64,000 nt of DNA, taken from the NCBI RefSeq assembly GCF_017589465.1, contig NZ_JAELYA010000001.1, positions 806,001 through 870,000 on the forward strand, read 5' to 3'. The stretch is from Pseudomonas schmalbachii (GTDB taxonomy: Bacteria > Pseudomonadota > Gammaproteobacteria > Pseudomonadales > Pseudomonadaceae). A program made the position numbers and the translations under genes. Below the pieces are notes generated by a model that worked only from the letters and a program-made list of their open reading frames with translations, was not told where the DNA came from and ran no database searches. Below are positions 52,503 through 61,925 of this stretch, piece by piece; position 1 is the stretch's first letter; every line of letters starts with the position of its first letter.

Positions 52503-53453
52503 ATGGTTAAGCACACCGAACCTGATCAGACCCTGGTCAAGATGCCGCCGCTGCGCGCCGTGAAGGCCTTTGTCGCGGCCGCCAAGTACCAGAACTTCAC
52601 ACGGGCGGCCGAAGCCCTGTGCGTGACCCAGGCGGCGATCAGCCGGCAGATCCGCGAGCTGGAAATCTATCTGGGCGACGAGCTGTTCAAGCGCGTGGGA
52701 CGCGCCGTGGAACTGACGACGGCGGGCTCGATCTTCTTCGATGCGGTGCAGCTGTCCTTCGTCAACATCTCCCAGGCCGCCGACCGGATTCGCAAGAAGA
52801 CCACCTCCAGGCGCGTGCTCACCCTCTGCTGCTCCCCGGCCTTCTCGGCGCACTGGCTCGCGCCCCGGCTGCCGAGCTTCTTCAGCGCCAACCCGGACGT
52901 CGACCTCAACCTGATCACCACGCAGAATTTCCTGTCCATGGAGCCCGGCGTGCGCCCCGACATCTTCATCACCAAGATGGCCAAGGTCCGCGAGGGGTAT
53001 CGCAGCTATCCGCTGATGCATGACGTGATCTATCCGGTCTGCACGCCGAAGTACCTTGAGCAGCACCCGGAAATACGCACCCTGGAGGGCCTGCGCGACA
53101 CCGTGCTGCTGAACCTCAGCCCCTACGGCCGCTCGCAGGTCGCCGAGCATATCGACTGGAAGGTCTGGCTGGCATTGCACGACATCGACCTCGATGCACG
53201 CCCGGCCAATGGCCCGCACTTCTTCAATGCCAACGACTACATCCTGCTGGTGCAGATGGTCCTGAACCACCAGGGCGTCTCCCTGGGCTGGGATCACCTG
53301 GTGGGGCACCTGGTCGCCGAGGGGCAGCTGGTGCGGCCGGTCGAACAGGAACTGGTGCTCAAGGACACCCTGCACTACCTGACATTCAATGAAGACAAGG
53401 AGGATGACGAAGCCTGCTGCCGCCTGCGCGACTGGGTGCTCGCGCAACTCTGA
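52503..53453 (+). CDS. LysR-family transcriptional regulator (GcvA-like)
   Basis: A 316-residue LysR protein with the N-terminal winged helix (MPPLRAVKAFVAAAKYQNFT, CVTQAAISRQIRELEIYLGD) and a C-terminal LysR substrate domain (about residues 100-300). Divergent from the Rieske gene with a 241-bp gap, so it likely controls that gene and perhaps the downstream oxidase cluster. ATG 52503 has no strong Shine-Dalgarno; ATG at MPPLRAV, 13 codons on, is an alternative. Confidence 0.88.
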   Translation: MVKHTEPDQTLVKMPPLRAVKAFVAAAKYQNFTRAAEALCVTQAAISRQIRELEIYLGDELFKRVGRAVELTTAGSIFFDAVQLSFVNISQAADRIRKKTTSRRVLTLCCSPAFSAHWLAPRLPSFFSANPDVDLNLITTQNFLSMEPGVRPDIFITKMAKVREGYRSYPLMHDVIYPVCTPKYLEQHPEIRTLEGLRDTVLLNLSPYGRSQVAEHIDWKVWLALHDIDLDARPANGPHFFNANDYILLVQMVLNHQGVSLGWDHLVGHLVAEGQLVRPVEQELVLKDTLHYLTFNEDKEDDEACCRLRDWVLAQL

Positions 53454-53540
53454 TGACCGGAAGTTATCGTTACCCGGCAGATTATGTTATTTAGCCGGAC
53501 TTTTAATTCCTGTTAGCCTTTAATATTTTTATTTTTCCCA

Positions 53541-53567
53541 ACCTGCTTTCATGCAGGTTTTTTTATG
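53541..53567 (+). terminator. Rho-independent terminator after the LysR gene
   Basis: The stem ACCTGC...GCAGGT is followed by a run of seven T. It sits in a markedly AT-rich stretch (about 53455-53570). The rest of the 297-bp gap before the FAD oxidase gene shows no coding frame and should hold that gene's promoter. Confidence 0.85.
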
Positions 53568-53750
53568 CCTCCTCCAATCCCTCCCCGCTCTCATAACTCC
53601 ACATCATTGATTGCCTTCCCTAAATGTTGCTTTTGCCGGCAGGAGGGGGTCGTTAATCTTCGAGCCTAATGTAACGGGATCTGCAAGCCGATCCCGAGGC
53701 GGCCGCCGCCATCGTCCGGGCGCAAGCTGATATAAGAACAGGCCTCGAAA

Positions 53751-55070
53751 ATGACAAAAATCACATCCTTACCTGCCGATGACAAAAGTTGTGGTTGGTA
53801 CCATCTGAGCAAACCCCGTCAGCCAAGACCCAGCCATTTTGGCAAGAGTTCGGCCCGCTGGGTTGTAGTAGGTGCCGGCTTTACCGGTCTCGCCGCCGCC
53901 CGGCAATTGGCGCTCAACTTCCCCAATGAAGAAATCATTCTTGTCGAAGCGCAGGAAGTCGGGTTCGGTACTTCCGGACGAAACGCCGGTTTTGCAATAG
54001 ACCTGCCCCACGATATTGGCGCCGATGATTATATCGGCGATATCGAGACGGCGAAGATCAGTCTCAAGTTGAATCTTACCGGCCAGTCATTGCTCAAGGA
54101 TCTGGTGCAGCAGCACGATATCGATTGCCAGATGAAAGCCTGCGGCAAATACCAGGCTGCCATCGAAGATCGTGGCATCGCCGTACTGGATGCCTATCGG
54201 CGCGGCCTGGACAAGCTTGGCCAGGAATACCAGATGATCGAGGCCGACGAGCTTCCCGCGCACATCGGCACGCACTTCTACCGCAAGGCGCTGTTCACGC
54301 CGGGGACGATACTCATCCAGCCGTCCGCGCTGGTCAAAGGCCTGGCGGACAGCCTTCCGGACAACGTCACCCTTTACGAAAACACGCCGATCACCGAGGT
54401 GGAGTACGGCGACAAGACCGTGCTCACCCACGCCTACGGCAGTATCACCACCGACAAGCTGGTCCTCACCAATAACGCCTTCGGCATGAGCTTCGGGTTC
54501 CTCAAGGGCAGGATGCTGCCGGTCTTCACCTACGCCAGCATCACCCGCCCGCTCAGCAGCGACGAGCAGGCTCGCCTGGGTGGCAAACCGTTCTGGGGCG
54601 TGATCCCTGCCGACCCGTTCGGCACGACGGTACGCCGCACTCCGGACAACCGCCTGCTGATCCGCAACAGTTTCAGCTTCAACCCGGACGGCCGCAGCAA
54701 CAGCAAATACATCGAGCGCTTCGTCAACCGGCATCGGGACTCTTTCGAACGTCGATTCCCGATGTTGCCGGATGTCGAGTTCGAATATACCTGGGGCGGC
54801 GCACTGGCCCTGTCGAGAAATCACATGGGGCACTTCGGCCAACTGGCGCCGAATGTTTATGGCGCCCTTTGCTGCAATGGACTTGGTGTAACCAGAGGCA
54901 CCGTCACCGGCAAGTTGCTGGCCGACTGGCTGGCTGGCAAGCGGAGCGAACTTATCGACTTCCTGCTGGGGGCTCCAGGCCCGAATGTTAATCCTCCGGA
55001 GCCGCTTCTTTCGGTGGGTGTGAACCTGAATCTTAGTTGGGGCCAATATCGGGCCGGCAAAGAACGCTGA
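53751..55070 (+). CDS. FAD-dependent oxidoreductase, OrdL/PuuB (DAO) type
   Basis: A 439-residue DAO-fold flavoprotein: dinucleotide motif WVVVGAGFTGLAAARQLA near residues 37-54, GFGTSGRNAGFAIDLPHDIG with the GRNAGF signature shared with gamma-glutamylputrescine oxidases, and a C-terminal FAD segment (YGALCCNGLGVTRGTVTGKL). It oxidises an amine or imino acid with O2 or a membrane acceptor, probably in the cytoplasm. In this context it might oxidise the N-demethylated imino acid. It opens a run of same-strand catabolic genes and is AT-richer at its 5' end. Only weak ribosome-site sequence precedes ATG 53751. Confidence 0.88.
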   Translation: MTKITSLPADDKSCGWYHLSKPRQPRPSHFGKSSARWVVVGAGFTGLAAARQLALNFPNEEIILVEAQEVGFGTSGRNAGFAIDLPHDIGADDYIGDIETAKISLKLNLTGQSLLKDLVQQHDIDCQMKACGKYQAAIEDRGIAVLDAYRRGLDKLGQEYQMIEADELPAHIGTHFYRKALFTPGTILIQPSALVKGLADSLPDNVTLYENTPITEVEYGDKTVLTHAYGSITTDKLVLTNNAFGMSFGFLKGRMLPVFTYASITRPLSSDEQARLGGKPFWGVIPADPFGTTVRRTPDNRLLIRNSFSFNPDGRSNSKYIERFVNRHRDSFERRFPMLPDVEFEYTWGGALALSRNHMGHFGQLAPNVYGALCCNGLGVTRGTVTGKLLADWLAGKRSELIDFLLGAPGPNVNPPEPLLSVGVNLNLSWGQYRAGKER

Positions 55071-55176
55071 AATTTTTGTGCAACTTGAATTCGGACAACT
55101 TGCGCATTCTGAAGCTGGAGGTGTCTTCAGGAACAGGTCCGGATAATGCGAATACTATTAGAGTCGGAAGAAAACA

Positions 55177-56502
55177 ATGACAATTTCCAGATCGGTCGAA
55201 GATGTACCTCTCAACAACTTCCACAAGTTGTTGACCATACGTTCCGGCGGCGGCTCGTTCGTCGATGGATATGTCCTGAGCATCATCGGCGTTGCCATGC
55301 TGCAACTGACCTCGGGCCTGAACCTCAGCGACTTCTGGCAGGGCCTCATCGCCGCCTCGGCGCTGATCGGCATCTTCTGCGGCGGTTTCCTTGGCGGCTG
55401 GCTGACCGACAGGCTGGGCCGCAAGAACGTCTTCTTCGTTGGCCCGACCATCTTCATCCTCGGTTCGCTGGCGCAGTTCTGGGTCGAATCGGCCATGGCG
55501 CTGTTCCTGCTGCGCTTCCTGATCGGCATGGCCGTCGGCATCGAGTATCCGGTGGCCACCTCCCTGCTCGTGGAGTTCCTGCCGCGGAAATATCGCGGAC
55601 CGCGACTGGCCACCCTGACCATCCTCTGGTTCGCCGGCGCGGCGCTCGCCTATGTCGCTGGCAACTTCATCCTGAGCGCAGGCGGCGATGACGCCTGGCG
55701 CCTGGTGCTGGCCAGCCCAGCCGTGATCGGCGCGATCCTGTTCGCCGTGCGCATGGGCACGCCGGAATCGCCCCGCTGGCTGTTGAGCAAGGGCCGCGCG
55801 GCCGAGGCCGAAAGCATCATCAGGCAGGTGTACGGACCCGACTTCTCCCTGAAGAACCTGCCCGAACAGGCGGAAGCCAAAAAGCTCTCCGTGTGGAATC
55901 TCCTGCACTCCGGCTACGGCAAACGCATGCTGTTCGTCAGCGTGTTCTGGACCTGCTCGATCATTCCGGTGTTCGCGGTCTATGCCTTCGCACCGAAGGT
56001 ACTGCAGGCGCTCAACCTGAAAGGCGACTGGGCCTCGTTCGGATCGGTAGCGATCACCCTGCTCTTCGTGGTGGGCTGCATCATCGCCACCCGCCTGATC
56101 AACTCCATCGGCCGCCGCAGCATGCTGATCCAGAGCTTCCTCTGGTCCGGCCTGGCGCTGCTCGGACTGGGCGCGTTCAACAGCGGTTCGGAAGTCCTGA
56201 TCCTGCTCCTGTTCGGCGCCTACGCCCTGTTCATCGGCGGCGCCCAGGTGCTCCAACTGGTCTACCCCAACGAACTGTTCCCCACCGAGATCCGCGCGTT
56301 CGCGGTCGGCGTCGGCACATCGCTGTCGCGGGTCGGCGCCGCGGTAGGCACTTACCTGGTGCCCATCTCGCTGGAAACCCTCGGCATCGCCCAGACCATG
56401 TATGCGGCGGCAGCCGTGACCCTCGTCGGCCTGCTGGTCGCCTGGGCGCTGGCCCCCGAAACCCGTTCGCTCAACCTGCAACAGGCGGCGTCGCTCACCT
56501 GA
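55177..56502 (+). CDS. MFS transporter (sugar/acid symporter type)
   Basis: A 441-residue carrier with twelve predicted membrane segments; the loop between helices 2 and 3 is GGWLTDRLGRK and the central loop carries PESPRWLL, as in sugar-porter-like MFS members. The substrate is unknown. AGAGTCGGAAGAAA is the only Shine-Dalgarno-like sequence before ATG 55177. It lies 106 bp after the FAD oxidase and 78 bp before the DapA-family gene, and probably imports the pathway's substrate or an intermediate. Confidence 0.85.
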   Translation: MTISRSVEDVPLNNFHKLLTIRSGGGSFVDGYVLSIIGVAMLQLTSGLNLSDFWQGLIAASALIGIFCGGFLGGWLTDRLGRKNVFFVGPTIFILGSLAQFWVESAMALFLLRFLIGMAVGIEYPVATSLLVEFLPRKYRGPRLATLTILWFAGAALAYVAGNFILSAGGDDAWRLVLASPAVIGAILFAVRMGTPESPRWLLSKGRAAEAESIIRQVYGPDFSLKNLPEQAEAKKLSVWNLLHSGYGKRMLFVSVFWTCSIIPVFAVYAFAPKVLQALNLKGDWASFGSVAITLLFVVGCIIATRLINSIGRRSMLIQSFLWSGLALLGLGAFNSGSEVLILLLFGAYALFIGGAQVLQLVYPNELFPTEIRAFAVGVGTSLSRVGAAVGTYLVPISLETLGIAQTMYAAAAVTLVGLLVAWALAPETRSLNLQQAASLT

Positions 56503-56580
56503 AATCCGGACATGCCGCGCCGCCGCACGACTCAGCCGCGCGGCGACAGGCAAGGCCCTCACCCCCAGGAGAATCCAATA

Positions 56581-57492
56581 ATGAACTTCGACGGTATCTT
56601 CACCCCGGCAATCACTCCCCTGACCGCAGCGGGAACCATCGACAAACCGGCCTTTGCCGAAGTGCTGGAATACCTGATCGAATCGAAGGTCCACGGCATC
56701 GTCATCGGCGGCTCCACGGGCGAGTACTACGCCCATACCGCCCAGGAGCGCTTCGATCTCGCCGCCCAGGCCAGTGATGTGATCAACGGCCGCCTGCCCC
56801 TGGTGGTCGGCACCGGCGCCATCCGCACCGAGGAATCGGTCGCCTACGCCGAAGCGGCCAAAGCCATCAAGGCCGATGCGATCCTGGTCGGCTCCCCGCC
56901 GTACGCCCTGCCGACCCAGAAGGAAATCGCCCTGCACGTCCGCGCCGTCGACCGCGCGGCGGACCTGCCGATCATGCTCTACAACTACCCCGCCCGCATG
57001 GGCGTCGGCATGGGCGACGAGTTCTTCGCCGAAGTGGCCGACTGCAAGAACATCGTCGCCATCAAGGAAAGCTCGGGCGACACCGCCCGCCTGCACCGCC
57101 TGGCGGTGTCGCACCCCGAAATCGCCCTGTCCTGCGGCTGGGACGACCTGGCCCTGGAGTTCTTCGCCTGGGGCGCCCGCAGCTGGGTCTGCGCCGGCTC
57201 CAACTTCATTCCCCGCGAACACGTCGCCCTGTACGAGGCGTGCGTGATCGAGAAGGACTTCGACAAGGGCCGCCGCATCATGGCCGAAATGATGCCGCTG
57301 ATGGACTTCCTCGAAAGCGGCAAGTTCATCCAGTCCATCAAGCACGGCTGCGAGCTGAGCGGCCTGCGCGCCGGCGGCGTACGCGCGCCGATGCAGCCGC
57401 TGGAAAGCGAAGAGAAGCAGGCGCTGAAGGAGATCCTCAGCGTACTCAAGCGCAACATCGCGAAGATCAGCGAGGGTTCCAACAATGGCTGA
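56581..57492 (+). CDS. DapA-family lyase/deaminase
   Basis: A 303-residue (beta/alpha)8 class I lyase of the dihydrodipicolinate synthase family: GGSTGEYYAHTAQER substrate loop, Tyr Y134 in MLYNYPARM and Schiff-base Lys K162 in IVAIKESSGD. Besides DapA, the family includes pyrroline-4-hydroxy-2-carboxylate deaminase of hydroxyproline catabolism, and the next gene is an aldehyde dehydrogenase as in that pathway. That role is a fair guess, not proven. CAGGAG precedes ATG 56581; an upstream in-frame ATG at 56512 lacks a site. Its stop overlaps the ALDH start by 8 nt. Confidence 0.88.
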   Translation: MNFDGIFTPAITPLTAAGTIDKPAFAEVLEYLIESKVHGIVIGGSTGEYYAHTAQERFDLAAQASDVINGRLPLVVGTGAIRTEESVAYAEAAKAIKADAILVGSPPYALPTQKEIALHVRAVDRAADLPIMLYNYPARMGVGMGDEFFAEVADCKNIVAIKESSGDTARLHRLAVSHPEIALSCGWDDLALEFFAWGARSWVCAGSNFIPREHVALYEACVIEKDFDKGRRIMAEMMPLMDFLESGKFIQSIKHGCELSGLRAGGVRAPMQPLESEEKQALKEILSVLKRNIAKISEGSNNG

Positions 57493-58975
57493 CTTGCTGA
57501 GCAAACAGGAGTACGCGGCGATTGCCGCGAAGCTGAACTTCCGCACCCAGGCGTTCATCGACGGCAGCTTCCGCGACTCGCTGTCGGGCAGGACCTTCAC
57601 CTCGACCAACCCGGCGACCGGCGAAGCGCTGGCCAGCATCGCGGCGTGCGACGCCGCCGATGTGGACGTTGCCGTGGCCAGCGCCCGCCAGGCATTCGAA
57701 GACGGCCGCTGGCACAAGCGCTCCCCCGCCGAGCGCAAGTCGGTGCTGCTGCGCTTCGCCCAGCTGCTCGAAGACAACGCCCACGAGCTGGCCGTGATGG
57801 AGAGCCTGGACAGCGGCAAGCCCGTCCGCGAATGCCAGACCATCGACGTTCCCGAGACGATCCACACCCTGCGCTGGCACGCCGAGCTGATCGACAAGAT
57901 CTACGACGCCACCGCCCCGGTCGGCGGCGCGGTGACCATGGTGGTGCGCGAGGCCATCGGCGTGGTCGGCCTGGTGCTGCCGTGGAACTTCCCGCTGCTG
58001 ATGCTCGCCTGGAAGATCGGCCCGTCGCTGGCCGCGGGCTGCTCCATCGTGGTCAAGCCGGCCAAGGAAACCACCCTCACCGCCCTGCGCGTCGCCGAAC
58101 TCGCCTTCGAGGCGGGTGTGCCGGCCGGCGTGTTCAACGTGGTGCCCGGCGGCGGCAAGGACGCCGGCGAAGCCATCGGCCGCCATCCGGACGTGTCCAT
58201 GGTCAGCTTCACCGGCTCGACCGAGACCGGCCGGCTGTTCCTGAAGTACGCCGCCGAGTCGAACCTCAAGCGCGTGGTGCTGGAGTGCGGCGGCAAGAAC
58301 CCGGCCGTGGTGATGAACGACGTGGAAGACCTCGACCACGTCGCCCAGCACGTGGTCAACGGCGCCTTCTGGAACATGGGCGAGAACTGCTCCGCCTCGT
58401 CGCGCCTCATCGTCCATGCCGAGATCAAGGACGCGTTGCTGGAACGCATCGGCGTGCACATGCGCGACTGGAAGATGGGCGACCCGCTGGACCCGGAAAA
58501 CCGCCTCGGCGCGATGATCAGCAAGTCCCATTTCGAGAAGGTCCGCTCGTACATCGAGCAGGCCGGCGCCGAGAAGCTGGATACCGTCTTCGGCGGCAAG
58601 ACCGAGCAGGGCATCTTCGTCCAGCCGACTGTCTACGATGGCGTGAGCCCCGACAGCCGCCTGTTCCGCGAAGAGATCTTCGGCCCGGTCCTGGCAGTCA
58701 CCAGCTTCAGCGACGTCGACGAAGCCATCGCCCTGGCCAACGATTCGGTCTACGGCCTCGCCGCCTCGGTCTACACCGGCAGCCTGCGCAATGCGCTCAA
58801 GCTGTCGCGGGCGATCCGTGCCGGCGTGGTCACCGTCAACTGCTTCGGCGAGGGCGATGCCTCCACGCCGTTCGGCGGCTACAAGGAGTCCGGCTTCGGC
58901 GGCCGCGACAAGTCGATCTGGGCCCATGACCAGTACACCGAACTGAAGACCATCTGGATCGACGCTTCCGAATAA
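57485..58975 (+). CDS. Aldehyde dehydrogenase (KauB/PuuC-like)
   Basis: A 496-residue NAD(P)-dependent ALDH: VLPWNFPLLMLAWKIGPSLA, catalytic Glu E267 (VVLECGGKNPAVV), nucleophile Cys C302 (GENCSASSR) and C-terminal FGGRDKSIWAHDQYTELKTI, the ending typical of KauB/PuuC-type enzymes. It could convert a semialdehyde such as 2-oxoglutarate semialdehyde or an amino aldehyde to the acid. It overlaps the DapA-family gene by 8 nt, so the two are translationally coupled. The partner steps are the FAD oxidase and DapA-family enzyme upstream. Confidence 0.92.
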   Translation: MADLLSKQEYAAIAAKLNFRTQAFIDGSFRDSLSGRTFTSTNPATGEALASIAACDAADVDVAVASARQAFEDGRWHKRSPAERKSVLLRFAQLLEDNAHELAVMESLDSGKPVRECQTIDVPETIHTLRWHAELIDKIYDATAPVGGAVTMVVREAIGVVGLVLPWNFPLLMLAWKIGPSLAAGCSIVVKPAKETTLTALRVAELAFEAGVPAGVFNVVPGGGKDAGEAIGRHPDVSMVSFTGSTETGRLFLKYAAESNLKRVVLECGGKNPAVVMNDVEDLDHVAQHVVNGAFWNMGENCSASSRLIVHAEIKDALLERIGVHMRDWKMGDPLDPENRLGAMISKSHFEKVRSYIEQAGAEKLDTVFGGKTEQGIFVQPTVYDGVSPDSRLFREEIFGPVLAVTSFSDVDEAIALANDSVYGLAASVYTGSLRNALKLSRAIRAGVVTVNCFGEGDASTPFGGYKESGFGGRDKSIWAHDQYTELKTIWIDASE

Positions 58976-59210
58976 GACGAGCGCCGACCGACCCGCTTCG
59001 CCACCGTGTTCCGCGCGGCGGCGAAGCGGGCGACCTTTCGTTCTACCCGCACGCAAGCAGCCAATAGCTCAGGAAGAGCGCCGCCAACGCTGCAGCACCC
59101 GGCATCCACCGCGTCCGGATGTCATCCCGAATCCCCATTCGTCATCGAAACCAGTGCGCACGACCACAGGGGAGTGTGTCGGCCACGCCATTCGTAAAGA
59201 CCTGCTGCCC

Positions 59211-60122
59211 ATGCTTTCCGTAGATGTAACCCAGGTTGCTCCTTCGAGCAGCCATCGTGCTTCCCTGACCGTTGCCCACATCGCAGCGGTGCTCTTCGGC
59301 CTGACCGGCATTTTCGGCGCGCTGATCCATGCCGATGCCACCGTCATCACCTTCGGTCGCGCCGCCTTCGCGGTGCTTGCCCTGCTGGTCGTTGCGCAAG
59401 TGCAGCGACGTTCCCTGTTTCGCGGGCTGAGCTGGCGAAAGCTGGCGATCCTGTTCCTCTCCGGCGCCATGCTCACGGCCCACTGGGTCACCTTCTTCAT
59501 CGCCATCAAGGTCGGCGGAGTCGCGGTGGCGACGCTTGGCTTCGCCAGCTTCCCGGCCTTCATCGCCCTGCTGGACCTGCTGGTTTTCCGCGAACGGATC
59601 GGCGCACGCGAAGCCGTCCTCCTGCTGCTGGTCAGCATCGGACTGGTGCTCGTCACGCCTTCGTTCGACCTGGGCAACCAGGGCACGGTCGGGCTGCTCT
59701 GGGGCCTGGCTTCCGGCCTTTCCTTCGCCATGCTGGCCATGACCAACCGCCGCGCCACGCGGGGGATGGACGCCATGCAGGTGGCCTTCTGGCAGAACAT
59801 GACCGTCGCCCTGCTGATCTCGCCGTTTTCGCTGGAAGGCTTCATGACCGACGGGCTGACGACGACCGACTGGATCTACCTCGGCCTCCTGGGCGTGTTC
59901 TGCACGGGGCTGTCGCAGTACCTGTTCGTGAAGAGCCTGGACGGTCTCGATGCGCGCAGCGCCGGAATGATCATCGCGCTGGAGCCGGTGTACGCCATTG
60001 CCTGCGCCTGGTGGCTTTTCGGCGAGCGACCCTCGCTGCTGATGGTTGCCGGGGCGGCCCTGATCATCGTCGCCACGGTTCTGTCGGCGCGGAGCAAGCC
60101 CGACGAACCGGCCGCCGCCTGA
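59211..60122 (+). CDS. EamA/DMT-family transporter 2
   Basis: A 303-residue inner-membrane protein with about ten membrane segments (LTVAHIAAVLFGLTGIFGAL to the C-terminal LLMVAGAALIIVATVLSA). Typical DMT features are AMLTAHWVTFFIAIKVGGVA and IIALEPVYAIACAWWLFGER. It probably exports a metabolite. MLSVDVT at 59211 is the preferred start; an in-frame GTG at 59154 would add 19 residues. It is not closely similar to EamA protein 1. Confidence 0.85.
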   Translation: MLSVDVTQVAPSSSHRASLTVAHIAAVLFGLTGIFGALIHADATVITFGRAAFAVLALLVVAQVQRRSLFRGLSWRKLAILFLSGAMLTAHWVTFFIAIKVGGVAVATLGFASFPAFIALLDLLVFRERIGAREAVLLLLVSIGLVLVTPSFDLGNQGTVGLLWGLASGLSFAMLAMTNRRATRGMDAMQVAFWQNMTVALLISPFSLEGFMTDGLTTTDWIYLGLLGVFCTGLSQYLFVKSLDGLDARSAGMIIALEPVYAIACAWWLFGERPSLLMVAGAALIIVATVLSARSKPDEPAAA

Positions 60123-60347
60123 CGAGATGCCGCAAGCGCACAAGACGATGTCGTTTTTCCTCAACCCGGTGGCGAGTAGGACCAACCGGCCTCCAGGCCA
60201 CGTGGACTATGTTGGCCTCGCGTGATGCCTGCCGACAGCGATTGCCGGCGAGCCCAGCGGCGAACCGGCAAGGGCCGGCGCCCAGGCTCCCGGCGACCTG
60301 GCGGCAGCTTTGCGTCTCCCATAACAAGTCCAAGAGAAGAGATCCGA

Positions 60348-61757
60348 ATGACCATCACCAGAGCGGAAAACGCAAGCGGCGGACTGGCGCAAGGCTTCAA
60401 GCCTCGCCATATCACCATGCTCTCGATAGCCGGCATCATCGGCGCGGGATTGTTCGTCGGCTCCGGACACGCCATCGCGGCGGCCGGCCCTGCCGCGATC
60501 GTGGCGTATGCATTGGCCGGGACCCTGGTGGTGCTGGTCATGCGCATGCTTGGGGAAATGGCGGTCGCCAGCCCCGACACGGGCTCGTTCTCCACCTACG
60601 CGGACCAGGCCATCGGCCGCTGGGCCGGCTTCACCATCGGCTGGCTGTACTGGTGGTTCTGGGTGCTGGTGATTCCCATCGAGGCGATTGCCGCGGGCGT
60701 CGTGCTGAACAACTGGTTCCCGCAATTCGAGACCTGGTTCTACGCGATGTCGGTGACCGTGCTGCTGACCGCCACGAACCTCTTCAGCGTGGCGAAATAC
60801 GGCGAGTTCGAGTTCTGGTTCGCCATGCTCAAGATCATCGCCATCGTGGCCTTCATCGCGCTGGGCGCTGCCGCCCTGCTCGGCTTGCTGCCCGATCGCG
60901 AAGTCAGCGGCCTGCAGCGTCTGCTGGTGGCACACGACGGCTTCATGCCCAACGGCTGGACGGCGATCTTCGGCGCCCTGCTGACGACGATGTTCAGCTA
61001 CATGGGCACGGAAGCGGTGACCATCGCGGCGTCCGAGTCGAGCAACCCGGCCAGGAACATCGCCAAGGCCACCCGTTCCGTGATCTGGCGGATCAGTGTT
61101 TTCTACCTTTTGTCGATCTTCGTGATCATCTCCATCGTGCCGTGGAACGACCCGCTGCTGCCGGTGCAGGGTTCCTACCAGCGCGCGCTGGAAATCATGA
61201 ACATCCCCTACGCGAAGTTCCTGGTCGACATGGTGGTGCTGGTGGCGGTCGCCAGCTGCCTGAACTCCTCGATCTACATTTCCTCGCGCATGATCTATTC
61301 GCTCGGCAAGCGCTCCGATGCGCCGGCCTTCATCCAGCGCACCTCCGGCGCCGGCGTGCCCCGCGCGGCCGTCATCGCCAGCACCCTGATCGGCATGCTG
61401 ACCACGGCCCTGAACTTCTTCGCGCCGTCCCAGGTGTTCGCCTTCCTGCTGGCCAGCTCCGGATCGATTGCCCTGCTGGTCTATCTGGTGATCGCCTTCT
61501 CGCAGCTGCGCATGCGCTCGATGCTGCAGAAGCGCAATGCCGAAATCGCCTTCAGGATGTGGCTGTTCCCCTGGCTGACCTGGGCCGTCATCGCCTTCAT
61601 CGTCTTCGCCCTGGGCGTGATGTTCGTCATGCCCCAGCACCGGCTCGAAGTGACTTCGACCCTGGGGCTGGCCGTGGCGATCATGCTCATCGGCATCGCC
61701 ACCAAACGACCGCACCAGCAACCCAAGCATGCTGGCGCCGCGGGGAAACCGGCCTGA
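60348..61757 (+). CDS. Amino acid permease, APC superfamily (GabP/ProY-like)
   Basis: A 469-residue permease with twelve predicted membrane segments: GFKPRHITMLSIAGIIGAGL (helix 1 with GIIGAGLF), GSGHAIAAAGPAAIVAYALA and ASESSNPARNIAKATRSVIW, the signature of GabP/ProY-type permeases. It likely imports proline, GABA or a related amino or imino acid. AGAGAAGAG precedes ATG 60348. It sits at the end of the catabolic gene run and is followed by a terminator. Confidence 0.88.
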   Translation: MTITRAENASGGLAQGFKPRHITMLSIAGIIGAGLFVGSGHAIAAAGPAAIVAYALAGTLVVLVMRMLGEMAVASPDTGSFSTYADQAIGRWAGFTIGWLYWWFWVLVIPIEAIAAGVVLNNWFPQFETWFYAMSVTVLLTATNLFSVAKYGEFEFWFAMLKIIAIVAFIALGAAALLGLLPDREVSGLQRLLVAHDGFMPNGWTAIFGALLTTMFSYMGTEAVTIAASESSNPARNIAKATRSVIWRISVFYLLSIFVIISIVPWNDPLLPVQGSYQRALEIMNIPYAKFLVDMVVLVAVASCLNSSIYISSRMIYSLGKRSDAPAFIQRTSGAGVPRAAVIASTLIGMLTTALNFFAPSQVFAFLLASSGSIALLVYLVIAFSQLRMRSMLQKRNAEIAFRMWLFPWLTWAVIAFIVFALGVMFVMPQHRLEVTSTLGLAVAIMLIGIATKRPHQQPKHAGAAGKPA

Positions 61758-61804
61758 CCTGAACGGCCAGGCACTTCTGCCGGCCAGTCGCGGTAAATGA
61801 TCGA

Positions 61805-61846
61805 ACAGGAAGCGCCCGGGCGACGACGTCCGGGCGCTTCCTGTTT
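61805..61846 (+). terminator. Rho-independent terminator after the permease gene
   Basis: A 15-bp stem (ACAGGAAGCGCCCGG and its complement) with a 10-nt loop is followed by TTTCAAGC. It closes the preceding gene run and separates it from the downstream GlxA gene. Confidence 0.82.
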
Positions 61847-61925
61847 TCAAGCTTTTGCCTGGCCCGATGACTTCGTCGGCCCGGGCGCTGAATCGTTGGA
61901 CCCGTTGGAAGGAAAGAGGACGAGA

